The notes: generated by a model not told the origin, from the letters alone. DNA of 64,000 nt from Oscillospiraceae bacterium (GCA_015064845.1 SVRL01000005.1:18434-82433); one strand, 5' to 3'. Positions 17,394 to 27,188 are shown, numbered from the stretch's first letter. Numbers and translations are program-made.

Positions 17394-18194
17394 ATGCCTC
17401 AAACGATAGATACCCCCATTCCCGATTTTTATATTGAAAAAGCCGTTGGCAAAGCGACGATGCCCCATATGCACGACCACCGTGCTTATGAGCTTTATTA
17501 TCTCTGTCGCGGCGAACGGGAATATTTTATCGGAGATCAATTTTATAAAATCGGAGAGGGAGATACCGTACTGATTCCCCCTGATCTTCTACACCGTACA
17601 GCAGGCAAAGGCGCCACGCGCTTTTTGCTCTATTTTTCAGAAGATTTTCTACGACGATTCTTTACCGATGAAATGTTATCTGCCCTTCCCCTTGAATCTC
17701 CTCTTGTCTTTCGTCCGAGCGAAACACTTCGGTCAGATATCGAAGAGGAATTGGGAGCCATGTTGACAGAATACGCCGATGGTGCGGAACACTTTTCGGC
17801 AAGCCGTCTTTGCCGATTGCTGCTTATCATCGCAAACACGCCAAATGGTTATACCTCCACACCGTTTCCCGATCAAAGAATCGGACAAATCGTGCGTTAT
17901 ATCAACGAGCATTATAGCGAAATCAGCGATATCGAGCAGATTGCCGACCGCTTTTTCATCTCAAAATATCATCTCTGCCGTACGTTTAACAAGAATTTGG
18001 GACTTCCTCTCATTTCTTATCTCAACACCATCAAAATCCGCGCGGCAGCAGAGCTTATGCAAAATGAAAAATTGAATCTGACCGAAATTGCCACCCGATC
18101 GGGCTTTAATTCATCCTCTTATTTCTGTAAGGTATTCAAAGCCGAAAAAGGTGTCGCCCCAACCATATACCGCAAAAATCTGCAAAGCAAATAA
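17394..18194 (+). CDS. AraC-family transcriptional regulator, probable galacturonate activator
   Basis: The N-terminal cupin-type sensor domain (MPHMHDHRAYELYYL, GDTVLIPPDLLHRT) is followed by the double helix-turn-helix AraC domain (ISDIEQIADRFFISKYHLCRTFNKN, LTEIATRSGFNSSSYFCKVFK). The ATG at 17394 is the start: AAGGAG lies seven bases upstream, and the 20 extra residues in the track lie in the promoter. It ends 4 bp from the convergent GH4 gene. Beyond GH4 lies the uxaBAC operon, so a role as galacturonate-responsive activator of the divergent promoters at 19.6-19.8 kb is a reasonable inference from context. Confidence 0.9.
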   Translation: MPQTIDTPIPDFYIEKAVGKATMPHMHDHRAYELYYLCRGEREYFIGDQFYKIGEGDTVLIPPDLLHRTAGKGATRFLLYFSEDFLRRFFTDEMLSALPLESPLVFRPSETLRSDIEEELGAMLTEYADGAEHFSASRLCRLLLIIANTPNGYTSTPFPDQRIGQIVRYINEHYSEISDIEQIADRFFISKYHLCRTFNKNLGLPLISYLNTIKIRAAAELMQNEKLNLTEIATRSGFNSSSYFCKVFKAEKGVAPTIYRKNLQSK

Positions 18195-18198
18195 CGAC

Positions 18199-19569
18199 TT
18201 ACTTCTGATACATTCCAAGATATTTCTTCGTATTTTGATACATCGTTTCAAAAAGATCTTTCTTTTCTTCCTCTTTCAAAGATTTCAGCATATTGAGTTC
18301 GGCAAACTTTTCATACGCATAACCGAGATCAAGACTGAACGCGGCATCCAGAGTTGCTTCGTTTTCTCTTGCGGCACGGGAAATCAAAGGATAAATACTG
18401 TCAGGAACAGCTCCTGCCAATACGGGAGAAAGTGATCCGGCGCGGAATGCTGCATTGGTTTCTACAATCGTACCATAGGGTAAGTTCGAAATCTGTCCGC
18501 GGTTTGGCATATTGATATTGGTAACGAGCGTATCCAGACCGAGAAGCGCACGCATCTGCAAAGTTCCCTCTTCGCCCGATCTTTGCAATTTCCACGTTTC
18601 CTCGCCCGAAAGCAAGCGTTCGCTTCGCGCAAGGCGTTCTTTCAGATTATTCTTTCTCCAGGAAACGGGCGTCAGACCAAAAGACCACTTTTTGCAATCC
18701 GCAAGATAATCCTCAAAATCCATAAATTCAGCAAGATGTCTGTCTCCCGCGGCGGCAATATAACCGAAACGGCGGAAGAGGTCCATACGTACCCTTGCAT
18801 CGCTCTGGAAGAAGTCGTTCATCCAATGACCGAGACCTTTTTTGTTATAACCGCTTTCATAATATCGATTCACGAAGCGTTCGTAAACCTCAAAAAGATC
18901 CTTGTTGCGGTAATATGCCGAGCTGAACCAAGTAAAATGATTCACACCAACCACATTAACGGCAATATCCCTGCGTGATGCATCATCAATGCCTTCCATT
19001 TCCTCCAATGCGTTGATGAGAAGACTCTGTGTGCCGAAAACCTCGTGGCAACAGCCGTACGCGCGGATTTCGGGGAATTCGCGGTAGAGAGCGCCAATGC
19101 TGACCGCCATGGGATTCGTATAGTTGATAACCCATGCTTTCGGACAATATTTGCGTACGTTTGCGGCAATCTCACGCATCATAGGGACGGTACGCAAAGC
19201 GCGGAAAAAACCGCCCGCTCCCGCCGTATCGCCCACCGACTGATAGATGCCGTATTTTTCGGTTGCGTGAACGTCCGATTCCATTTCATCAAACGTACCC
19301 GGCAAAATGGAAATGATAACAAAATCGGCACCCGTCATCGCCTCTTCTGCGGTTTTGACAGCTTTGTATTCCCAGTTTTCTCCGGGAAACTTTTTGCCGA
19401 TGATTTCATTGTTCTTTGCTGCAACAAAATCAATGTCGTAAAGATATACCGTACCGGCCATATCCTCTGTTTTGGCAAGGTCATTCATCAGCGTCCAAGC
19501 CCAGCCGCGCGAGCCGCCGCCAATATACGCAATCTTCAGCTCCCGTACGGAATTATTTTCGTAAATCAT
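18199..19569 (-). CDS. GH4-family glycosidase, probable alpha-galacturonidase
   Basis: NAD- and metal-dependent GH4 enzyme. The Rossmann motif IAYIGGGSRGW is at the N-terminus, followed by DFVIISILPGT, SVGDTAGAGGFFRALRTVP, NYTNPMA, the metal-site Cys in CHEVFGTQ, and GVNHFTWF. I associate the CHEV form of the metal-site motif with alpha-galacturonidases (LplD type) rather than with alpha-glucosidases (CHSV); this is from memory. The position beside uxaBAC supports galacturonide cleavage. 456 residues is normal. GGAGG lies seven bases before the ATG. No signal peptide, so it works on imported oligogalacturonides. Confidence 0.88.
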   Translation of the reverse strand: MIYENNSVRELKIAYIGGGSRGWAWTLMNDLAKTEDMAGTVYLYDIDFVAAKNNEIIGKKFPGENWEYKAVKTAEEAMTGADFVIISILPGTFDEMESDVHATEKYGIYQSVGDTAGAGGFFRALRTVPMMREIAANVRKYCPKAWVINYTNPMAVSIGALYREFPEIRAYGCCHEVFGTQSLLINALEEMEGIDDASRRDIAVNVVGVNHFTWFSSAYYRNKDLFEVYERFVNRYYESGYNKKGLGHWMNDFFQSDARVRMDLFRRFGYIAAAGDRHLAEFMDFEDYLADCKKWSFGLTPVSWRKNNLKERLARSERLLSGEETWKLQRSGEEGTLQMRALLGLDTLVTNINMPNRGQISNLPYGTIVETNAAFRAGSLSPVLAGAVPDSIYPLISRAARENEATLDAAFSLDLGYAYEKFAELNMLKSLKEEEKKDLFETMYQNTKKYLGMYQK

Positions 19570-19610
19570 AATAAGCCTCCTGCATTTTGTAATTTCATTA
19601 TTCTGATTTT

Positions 19611-19803
19611 ATTATACCAGCACGGAACCTTACTGCATAGTAAAATCTTGCTTTTTTGTTTCCGTTTTTGCAAAATATTGCCCTGATTTCAAAACACAAT
19701 GCCGCTTTCCGCATATTGAAAAGAAAAAACGAGCAATATTTTGCAAAAGCAAGAAAAGAGAGACAATATTGTGCTATCTTTTTCCCATCCCTTTGTTTAG
19801 AAT
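19611..19803. promoter_or_regulatory. Divergent GH4/uxaB control region with a 16-bp inverted repeat
   Basis: The minus-strand GH4 promoter has a perfect TATAAT (19611-19616) but a poor -35 (TATGCA). The plus-strand uxaB promoter has TAGAAT (19798-19803), also without a good -35, as expected for activator-dependent promoters. TTTTGCAAAATATTGC (19666-19681) and its exact reverse complement GCAATATTTTGCAAAA (19733-19748) lie between them, 51 bp apart. A short palindrome ACAATATTGT (19763-19772) sits just upstream of the uxaB promoter. Binding by the nearby AraC protein is inferred. Confidence 0.65.
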
Positions 19804-19841
19804 ATAACTAATTGGAAAATATCAAAGAAAGGAGCCATTCC

Positions 19842-21224
19842 ATGATAAAAATATTGCAATACGGTGAGGGGAATTTTTTACGCGCCTTTGCCGACGTTTA
19901 TTTTCATACGCTGAACGAGGAAGGCGGAAATTACGGTGTATACGCAATCAAACCCACGCCGTCAAACCGTTCGGCAATGCTGAATCTGTTTGAAACGCAG
20001 AACAACAAATATCACGTCGTTCTCCGCGGAACCGAAAACGGAAAAACCGTGGAAAACGTTTACCGCGTGGATTCCATCGAAAAAATGATCAATCCTTTTG
20101 AAGATCACGAATCTTACCTTGCGTTGGCAAGAGATCCCGAATTGAAAATCATCGTTTCCAATACTACGGAAGCAGGCATTTGTTATAATCCAAATGATAA
20201 AATTGAGAACTTTGCCAATATAACCTACCCTGCAAAGCTGACACGATTTCTGTATGAGAGATATCTTTCGGGATTAGACGGCGTTTATCTTCTCCCTGCC
20301 GAGTTGATCGACAATAACGCCGACGAGCTGAAAAAGTGTGTAAACCAATATATTGAACTCTGGTGTCTCCCCGCCGGATTCAAGCGTTGGAACAATGAAA
20401 AGAATTTTTATTGCAATACGCTCGTTGACCGCATTGTATCAGGTTATCCCCGTGATGAAGAAACAAAAAAACATCTGGAAGATTTGATTGGAGAAGCAGA
20501 CGGATTGATGTCGGTCGGAGAACCGTTCGGACTTTGGGCAATCGAAAAAAAGGGCAATATCGCAGAATATATCAAAGAAGGCATACATAATGTCGAGGTT
20601 GTCCTGACGGATCATATTGAATATTACAAAAAAAGAAAAGTCCGCGTCTTGAACGGAAGCCATACCAACCTCGTTCCCGCGGGTCTTATGCTCGGCGCGG
20701 AAACGGTATACGATTGTATGACCGACGAAAAACTTTCATCTTTCGTGGAAATGACGTTAAAAAATGAGATTATCCCCTACGTATCAAACGATATCACTGC
20801 AACAACGTCTTTTGCAAACAGCGTTAAGGACAGATTTTTGAATCCTTTTCTGAATCACAGACTCCTCAGCATTTCACTGAACTCGATTTTCAAATGGAAA
20901 GCCAGAGTTCTTCCCTCTTTCAAGGATTACTATTCACATCACGGCAGAATTGCGCCCAATCTTACGACGGGATTCTCCTATCTGATGGCATTGTATGCAA
21001 GCCTTGAAAAAACGGAAAACGGATATGAAGCAAAGCTTCCCTGCCACACCTTGGAGATCAAGGACGAAACCGTTTATCTGGAACATTTTGCTCAAAAAAA
21101 ATCTCTGCATGCATTTATGTCTGACGAAAGCGTGTGGGGCGAAAATCTCACGCTGTACGATGGCTTTTACAATACGGTCGCTCAAAATATTGAAAAAATT
21201 AAAAACGGAGTTTGTCTGTTATGA
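19842..21224 (+). CDS. uxaB: Tagaturonate reductase (altronate oxidoreductase)
   Basis: NADH-dependent reduction of D-tagaturonate to D-altronate, the second step of galacturonate catabolism after UxaC. It belongs to the mannitol dehydrogenase superfamily: N-terminal QYGEGNFLRAF dinucleotide-binding segment, then VNQYIELW, and the catalytic-domain segment RKVRVLNGSHTNLVPAGLM with the conserved Lys/Asn/His. The true start is the ATG at 19842, after AAAGGAG; the ten extra residues in the track precede the ribosome site. 460 residues. Its stop overlaps the start of uxaA (ATGA). Confidence 0.93.
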   Translation: MIKILQYGEGNFLRAFADVYFHTLNEEGGNYGVYAIKPTPSNRSAMLNLFETQNNKYHVVLRGTENGKTVENVYRVDSIEKMINPFEDHESYLALARDPELKIIVSNTTEAGICYNPNDKIENFANITYPAKLTRFLYERYLSGLDGVYLLPAELIDNNADELKKCVNQYIELWCLPAGFKRWNNEKNFYCNTLVDRIVSGYPRDEETKKHLEDLIGEADGLMSVGEPFGLWAIEKKGNIAEYIKEGIHNVEVVLTDHIEYYKKRKVRVLNGSHTNLVPAGLMLGAETVYDCMTDEKLSSFVEMTLKNEIIPYVSNDITATTSFANSVKDRFLNPFLNHRLLSISLNSIFKWKARVLPSFKDYYSHHGRIAPNLTTGFSYLMALYASLEKTENGYEAKLPCHTLEIKDETVYLEHFAQKKSLHAFMSDESVWGENLTLYDGFYNTVAQNIEKIKNGVCLL

Positions 21225-22612
21225 TCATTCATCAAAAAGATAACGTGGGCGTATGCCTTGACGGAAACGAAACCGTCCCTGCCGGACATAAATACGCATT
21301 GCGCGCCATCGGTATGGGCGAATATATCATCAAATACGGCGAAATTATCGGCAAAGCCACGCAAAATATCGAAAAGGGAGACTGGGTACACACGCATAAT
21401 CTGAAAACCCATCTGGACGAAAGCACGGAATATACCTATTCTTACTGCGCAAAAATTCCCGCCAAAGAAAAGCACACGTTTCTCGGTTATAAGCGTGCGC
21501 ACGGCAGAGCGGGTATCCGCAATGAAATTTATATCATTCCAACGGTCGGCTGTGTCAACAACGTCTGTATGCGATTGGCAAAAGACGCACAAAAATACAT
21601 AAGAGGCACATTGGACGGAATCTTTGCTCTTACGCATCAATTCGGCTGTTCCCAACTCGGCACTGACAACGAAAACATCAAAAAATTGCTTTGCGCCGTC
21701 GCGCTCAATCCCAATGCAAGCTACGTGCTCTTCGTCGGTCTCGGCTGTGAAAACAACGGTTTGGACGGAATCATGGAATATCTCGCTCCGTACGCCAGAG
21801 ACAATATCGCATATTTTAACTGTCAGGACGTAGAAAATGAGCATGCATACGGTATGGAAATTCTCAGTTCTTTTGCCGAAAAAGCAAGCCAACTTCGCCG
21901 AGAAAAAGTGGATTTCTCCGAGCTTTGCATTGGACTCAAATGCGGCGGAAGCGACGGCTATTCGGGTCTGACGGCAAATCCCCTCGTGGGAAGAATTACC
22001 GACCGTTTGGTCGGCGCGGAAGGAAGCGCAATTCTGACCGAAGTTCCAGAAATGTTCGGCGCAGAACAAATTCTGATGAACAAATGCAAAAACAAGGAAG
22101 TCTTTGAAAAATATCGGCAAATGATCGTTGATTTCAAAAATCATTATATTCAACAAGGCTTTCCCGTATATGAAAATCCAAGTCCCGGAAATAAAAAAGG
22201 CGGAATCACTACGTTGGAAGAAAAATCACTGGGCTGCATTGAAAAAGCAGGCACGAGTGAAATTGTTGACGTATTGGATTACGGAGAGCTTGTCAAGGAA
22301 AAAGGTGTTTCGGTTCTGAATGCGCCCGGAAATGATTTGATTGCGGCAACAGCGCTGGCAGCAAGCGGCGCGCAGCTCGTGCTTTTTACCACGGGCAGAG
22401 GAACACCCTTTTCCACATTCGTACCAACCATGAAAATTGCCACAAACAACAAAATTTCTGCACATAAGACAAATTGGATTGATTTCAACGCTTATGACAT
22501 GGACGAAAACGGATTATTGGCGTTGATTCTGAAAACCATCAACGGAGAATACGTCTGCAAAAGCGAAGACGTAAGAGAAATTGCATTTTATAAAACAGGA
22601 GTAACGTTATGA
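21221..22612 (+). CDS. uxaA: Altronate dehydratase
   Basis: Converts D-altronate to 2-keto-3-deoxygluconate. An N-terminal SAF domain (about residues 1-75; VPAGHKYALRAIG) is joined to the UxaA/GarD dehydratase domain, with GRAGIRNEIYIIPTVGCVN, THQFGCSQLG, GLKCGGSDGYSGLTANP and TTGRGTPFSTFVPT. The ATG at 21221 overlaps the uxaB stop by four bases and the gene's TGA overlaps the uxaC ATG, so the three are translationally coupled. 463 residues. No 2-keto-3-deoxygluconate kinase or aldolase gene is in this window. Confidence 0.93.
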   Translation: MIIHQKDNVGVCLDGNETVPAGHKYALRAIGMGEYIIKYGEIIGKATQNIEKGDWVHTHNLKTHLDESTEYTYSYCAKIPAKEKHTFLGYKRAHGRAGIRNEIYIIPTVGCVNNVCMRLAKDAQKYIRGTLDGIFALTHQFGCSQLGTDNENIKKLLCAVALNPNASYVLFVGLGCENNGLDGIMEYLAPYARDNIAYFNCQDVENEHAYGMEILSSFAEKASQLRREKVDFSELCIGLKCGGSDGYSGLTANPLVGRITDRLVGAEGSAILTEVPEMFGAEQILMNKCKNKEVFEKYRQMIVDFKNHYIQQGFPVYENPSPGNKKGGITTLEEKSLGCIEKAGTSEIVDVLDYGELVKEKGVSVLNAPGNDLIAATALAASGAQLVLFTTGRGTPFSTFVPTMKIATNNKISAHKTNWIDFNAYDMDENGLLALILKTINGEYVCKSEDVREIAFYKTGVTL

Positions 22613-23985
22613 GTTATATCAAGAACAATTTTTTACTGACAAACAAAACAGCAGAAAGACTGTATTTTTCCTATGCAAAAGATATGCCCATCTTTGACTA
22701 TCACTGTCATCTGCCCGAAAAGCAAATTCTTGAAAACAAGCCGTTTAACGATATATTTGAAGTCTGGCTCGCGGGCGACCATTACAAATGGCGCCTCATG
22801 AGAAATTACGGCATCAATGAAGAATTCATCACGGGAAGCGCTTCGAACAAAGAAAAATTCATGACCTATTGCCGCGTGCTCGGAAGCGCATTCGGAAATC
22901 CTCTTTACCATTGGTCGCAGGTTGAACTGAAGGAATTTTTCGGATGTGAAAAGGAAATCAATGCGGAAAATGCAGAAGCAATCTGGGATGAATGCAACGC
23001 ATATATCCGCGAAAACAATATCACACCGCAAAAGCTGATCGAGCAGTCAAACGTCACACACCTCTGCACGACAAACGAGGTCTTTGACGACCTTTCCACC
23101 TTCGGTAAAATCGCTGAAAAGAATTATAAATTCAAAGTCATTCCCGCATTCCGCGCCGATAAGATCATGAATATTGAAGCTGAAAAATATCTTGAATTTC
23201 TCGGCAAACTCGGCACAGTAGAAAATCTTGACGTGCTGGAAGCCAAGCTGGAAGAACGCCTGCAGGCATTCATTTCCGTTGGCGCGAAAGCGGCTGACAT
23301 TGCGCTCCAAAGCGTATATCCCATTACAGAAAAAACCCAAGCGGAAACAATTTTCAAAAAACGGATCAACGGAGAAAATGTAACCGAAAAAGAAAGTGAG
23401 CTCTTCAAGGGTTATCTGACTTACTTTCTTTTCAAGCTGTATGCAAAATATAATATCGCAACCGAGCTTCACATCGGCGCCATGCGAAACAATAACAGCA
23501 TCATGCTGAAAAAACTCGGTCTTGATACCGGATTTGACAGCATTGCCGAAGATAATTCCATCAAATATATGTCCCGTCTCTTTGACAGACTGAACAGTGA
23601 AAACGCTCTGCCAAAAACCATCGTTTTTAATCTCAATCCGAAAATGAATACGGAAATCATGACGCTGATCGGTTGCTTTCAAAGCGATAAAGCGCGCGGA
23701 AAGATACAATACGGTCCCGCTTGGTGGTTTCTTGACAATAAAGCGGGAATGGAAAAGCATCTGGAGGACCTTACGGCAACCGGACATATCGCAACTTTCG
23801 TCGGTATGCTGACGGACAGCCGTTCCCTTCTCTCTTATCCGAGACACCATTATTTCAGACGGATCCTTTGCAATTACCTCGGCGGGATGATGGAACGCGG
23901 TGAGATGACATCGAACGAAGAACTTGTCGGCAACGTCATCCGCAATATTTGCTATTATAATTCCATCCGTTATTTTGATCTCTAA
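22609..23985 (+). CDS. uxaC: Glucuronate/galacturonate isomerase
   Basis: Isomerises D-galacturonate to D-tagaturonate (and D-glucuronate to D-fructuronate). An amidohydrolase-fold enzyme: FDYHCHLPEKQI near residue 30, LHIGAMRNNN, and YGPAWWFLDN with MLTDSRSLLSYPRHHYFRRI near the C-terminus. 458 residues is typical. Last gene of the coupled uxaBAC operon, followed by a strong terminator. Confidence 0.95.
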   Translation: MSYIKNNFLLTNKTAERLYFSYAKDMPIFDYHCHLPEKQILENKPFNDIFEVWLAGDHYKWRLMRNYGINEEFITGSASNKEKFMTYCRVLGSAFGNPLYHWSQVELKEFFGCEKEINAENAEAIWDECNAYIRENNITPQKLIEQSNVTHLCTTNEVFDDLSTFGKIAEKNYKFKVIPAFRADKIMNIEAEKYLEFLGKLGTVENLDVLEAKLEERLQAFISVGAKAADIALQSVYPITEKTQAETIFKKRINGENVTEKESELFKGYLTYFLFKLYAKYNIATELHIGAMRNNNSIMLKKLGLDTGFDSIAEDNSIKYMSRLFDRLNSENALPKTIVFNLNPKMNTEIMTLIGCFQSDKARGKIQYGPAWWFLDNKAGMEKHLEDLTATGHIATFVGMLTDSRSLLSYPRHHYFRRILCNYLGGMMERGEMTSNEELVGNVIRNICYYNSIRYFDL

Positions 23986-24073
23986 ATAACGGTTTGCTGG
24001 CAATCTGTTTGCTCGCATAGCTAAGTATTCAAACAGTCCCAAACGGCAAGATCGATGGGAACAATTCCCTATC

Positions 24074-24109
24074 ATAAAAGCCACGATTCCGACGAATCGT
24101 GGCTTTTAT
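24074..24109. terminator. Terminator after uxaC, probably bidirectional
   Basis: ATAAAAGCCACGATTC and GAATCGTGGCTTTTAT form a 16-bp perfect stem. It also serves the convergent gene ending at 24156. Confidence 0.85.
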
Positions 24110-24155
24110 GTGTTACAGAAGTTATTTTCGGCTTTAAATACTCAACGGAATCCTG

Positions 24156-24794
24156 TTATTGTGAATACAATTTTGGTTTGTAAAAGAAGTGAATTCTCAC
24201 TTTACTGTTTTTTTCATCCACATCTATTTTTGCACCATACTCTTTATAGTTATCGTAAAAGTCTTTATGATCAAGATATTCCGACAAAGGCATACTGAGC
24301 ATTCCGCCGTTACTCATCAAATCCACCTTTTCCTTTTGATATTCCTCGGAATACGGATCAATGCCGGGCAGTCCGAAATACTGCAGTATCAGAGCCCTTT
24401 CTCTTTCGGAAAAATCGCCAAACGTCCATTCATCGATGCGTTCTTTAATTGCAGATGCACCGACAGTGATATACGAATGATAATCTGTCAGCAGTTTGTG
24501 TAACACCTCTTCGATTTGTTCCTCCGTATATTCATACGTTTCGGGATAGGCAATCTGGTAAGCATAATCAAACTGATGCATGACTGCGTGCGTAATGATT
24601 CCGTCAAACTTGCCAAAATCCGAAAATTGTGCGCCAAGCACAAACCCCCGTCCATTTTTTCCGGATGGAATATTCAGAATAATTTTCGTTTTTGAATCGC
24701 CTGAAACGATGGCGTAACTATCGTTTTTCGTATGTTCAAAACCTTTTTCAAGCAAAATCCTTTTGATCGGCTTTTGTAAAATCGATTTTTTCAT
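24156..24794 (-). CDS. Unknown protein translationally coupled to the alpha-galactosidase
   Basis: 212 residues, soluble and fairly acidic, without a signal peptide or membrane segment. It opens with KSILQKPIKRILLEKGFEHTKNDSYAIV and has an LILQYFGLPGIDPYS stretch. I recognise no family. Its ATG shares ATGA with the stop of the GH36 gene, so it is read by coupled translation from the same transcript. This suggests a linked role or simple operon economy, but nothing in the sequence gives an activity. Confidence 0.75.
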   Translation of the reverse strand: MKKSILQKPIKRILLEKGFEHTKNDSYAIVSGDSKTKIILNIPSGKNGRGFVLGAQFSDFGKFDGIITHAVMHQFDYAYQIAYPETYEYTEEQIEEVLHKLLTDYHSYITVGASAIKERIDEWTFGDFSERERALILQYFGLPGIDPYSEEYQKEKVDLMSNGGMLSMPLSEYLDHKDFYDNYKEYGAKIDVDEKNSKVRIHFFYKPKLYSQ

Positions 24795-27004
24795 ACGTCT
24801 TTTCTGATGTCAAACACGAACGTTTTGAAATCACCGGGCATTCTGTTGTCCGCGCCTTTTAAGGGCAGTTTCAAACCGACATTCATGATTGATGCCCCCG
24901 AAAGTCGAAGAGAAAGTCCGTATTCCTTGTTCGTAACTTCATAAACGGCTTTGGCATCCAGTCCGCGCGGGAAGATGCGTTTATGCTCGTCATTGGGACG
25001 GCAAAGCGCGCGCATGGCGGTTACCTTGGCTTTCGATTTATCTTTGGAAACGACCGTTACAGCAAAGTAATTGGAATCAAACGTGTTTTCCATTCTGTAA
25101 AGATCGCCGTGAAGAACGAGATCCTCCATTTCGCGGTACTCCGCAACTTGAAGCTTGATATCGTCAAGTTCTTCGGGCGTAATTTTCGTTGTATCCAGTT
25201 CATAACCTGTTGCGCCGAGATGCGCAATATCAGCGCGCGTGGCAAAAGGTGTCGTTCTTTCCGTTTGGTGGTTCGGGCAGATGGAAGCATGACAGGAAAT
25301 TGCAGAAAGCGGATAGAAAATTGAAGTACCGTACTGTATCTGTGTACGCATATAAGCATCGGTATCATCACTTGCCCATATCTGCGGGAAATAGTAAAGA
25401 ACGGCAGGATCAAAGCGTCCGCCGCCGCCGGCACAACCCTCGAAGAATATATGCGGGAATCCGTTCACAAGGCGCTCGCAAAGATCGTAAAAACCGAGCG
25501 CATATCTGTGATGAAATTCCTGTTGCTTACCGGCAGGAAGCGCGCAGGAGAAATTTTCCGTAATGGCACGGTTAAAATCCCATTTTACATAGTCTATCTC
25601 GTTTTCACGCAATATTTTGGAAACCGCTTCCACGATATAATCGCGTACTTCAGCGCGCGTGATATCCAACACAAGCTGACGGCGGGAAACACAAGGTACA
25701 GCGTTCGGAGCAGCGATTGCCCAATCGGGGTGCGCACGGTAAAGATCACTGTCAGGGTTGACCATTTCGGGTTCAAACCAAATACCGAATTTCATTCCCG
25801 CTTTGTGAACGTAGTCAATAACCGGAGTCAGGCCGTCCGGGAATACTTCGGGACTTACCGTCCAATCTCCGAGTCCCGCTTTGTCATTTCTGCGGGAACC
25901 AAACCAACCGTCATCCAGAACGAAAGTATCAATACCTGTACCGCGAACGGTATCAATAATAGGAATCAAACGATCGGGTGTGCAACCGAAATAAACCGCT
26001 TCCCAGCTGTTGATCACGAGAGGGTGAGGAATATTGGCAAAACGGTCATTGATCAGATATTTTCTGTAAGCATCGTGATATTCACGGGACATACCGCCAA
26101 TACCTTCGGAAGAATACGCCAGCACTGCTTCGGGTGTGGCAAACGTTTCGCCTGCGGCAAGCTCCCATGCAAAATCGAAATCGTTGATACCGCCTGTCAG
26201 ACGGGTATACCCCTTTGTACCAACCTCGGCTTTCAACGTATAAGACGCGGAATAGATCAGATTGACGCCAAGCGCACTGCCCTGATCTTCTGTTGTATGT
26301 TTATCGATCAGCGCCATTGCGGGGCTGTGACGACGTGTGGAAGACGCAGATTTTTCATCCACACAAACGATGCCGTGCGGAAGCGGCGTGCGTTCGGGCT
26401 TTCCCTCTCTTGCCCATGCATTTTCAATGGTAAGCAAATCATGATCGGAGCCGACGACATCAATCGTAAAGCTGTATGCGCGAAGAATTTTTACATCTTC
26501 GTCCGTACAATTCTCAATTTCCATATGGCGGCAAACCACGGCTGCATCATCATATACCGTGTAGAACAGATGCACACGCATTTCCGAAAGCTTGTCTTTC
26601 AGCGTAAGCTTCAGCGTTTCTCCGCCGCGCATGGAAGGCATTCCGGCAATCGCGGGTTTTTCCGCTAAAATCTCATGCGTTTCATAAAGAAATTCATTCA
26701 ATCTGCTTCCGTTTGCTTGCAAAAGCTGGAGTGAGCATTCACGAAATTCTCCATTACCGTAAAAAGATATTTCACTTCTGTATACGTTATAAGACAAACC
26801 GCCTGCATGCACCTTACCGGGGATCGCCGCTTCCGCGGAATCGCCTATGTTTGCCTCATACGTATAAGTGAGATCGTCGCGCCCGATGCGCGGACCAAAA
26901 TAATAATGCTCGGGAAATCCCGTTCTGTTTATGCCGAAAATATAGGAAATATTTTTTCCTTCCAAATAGAAAAACTTGGTTTCGGGATTGAAATAAATAG
27001 CCAT
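24791..27004 (-). CDS. Alpha-galactosidase, GH36
   Basis: Hydrolyses alpha-1,6-galactosides such as melibiose and raffinose. An N-terminal beta-supersandwich (about residues 1-330) leads into a TIM barrel with DTFVLDDGWFGSRRNDKAGLGDW, the nucleophile Asp in YVKWDFNR (near residue 475) and the acid/base Asp in WASDDTDA (near residue 548), then GCAGGGGRFD and a C-terminal sandwich. The ATG at 27004 (MAIYFNPE) has AGGAGG six bases upstream; the longer track start is not needed. 737 residues matches the 720-750 usual for the group. Cytoplasmic, so it needs an importer that is not in this window. Confidence 0.95.
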   Translation of the reverse strand: MAIYFNPETKFFYLEGKNISYIFGINRTGFPEHYYFGPRIGRDDLTYTYEANIGDSAEAAIPGKVHAGGLSYNVYRSEISFYGNGEFRECSLQLLQANGSRLNEFLYETHEILAEKPAIAGMPSMRGGETLKLTLKDKLSEMRVHLFYTVYDDAAVVCRHMEIENCTDEDVKILRAYSFTIDVVGSDHDLLTIENAWAREGKPERTPLPHGIVCVDEKSASSTRRHSPAMALIDKHTTEDQGSALGVNLIYSASYTLKAEVGTKGYTRLTGGINDFDFAWELAAGETFATPEAVLAYSSEGIGGMSREYHDAYRKYLINDRFANIPHPLVINSWEAVYFGCTPDRLIPIIDTVRGTGIDTFVLDDGWFGSRRNDKAGLGDWTVSPEVFPDGLTPVIDYVHKAGMKFGIWFEPEMVNPDSDLYRAHPDWAIAAPNAVPCVSRRQLVLDITRAEVRDYIVEAVSKILRENEIDYVKWDFNRAITENFSCALPAGKQQEFHHRYALGFYDLCERLVNGFPHIFFEGCAGGGGRFDPAVLYYFPQIWASDDTDAYMRTQIQYGTSIFYPLSAISCHASICPNHQTERTTPFATRADIAHLGATGYELDTTKITPEELDDIKLQVAEYREMEDLVLHGDLYRMENTFDSNYFAVTVVSKDKSKAKVTAMRALCRPNDEHKRIFPRGLDAKAVYEVTNKEYGLSLRLSGASIMNVGLKLPLKGADNRMPGDFKTFVFDIRKDV

Positions 27005-27037
27005 AACCATCCTCCTATAAAAATTCTTATCGGCTAT

Positions 27038-27066
27038 ATGATACCATCTTTTCGGACAAAAGTCAA
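27038..27066 (-). promoter_or_regulatory. Promoter of the GH36 operon
   Basis: TTGACT-17 bp-TATCAT on the minus strand. Confidence 0.65.
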
Positions 27067-27188
27067 ACATTTTGAAAAAACTTGCCCAAAATCTATTGAA
27101 AAGCTGTCTTCCGAATTTTTTGTTTCTTTAATACTTTACTTTGACGTAAAAATATGATATCATGATTCCATAAGAAAGGATTGGTTTT

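Noticed and set aside
25451-26668. 405-residue plus-strand ORF
   Set aside because: Antisense to the GH36 gene; no ribosome site and no motifs.
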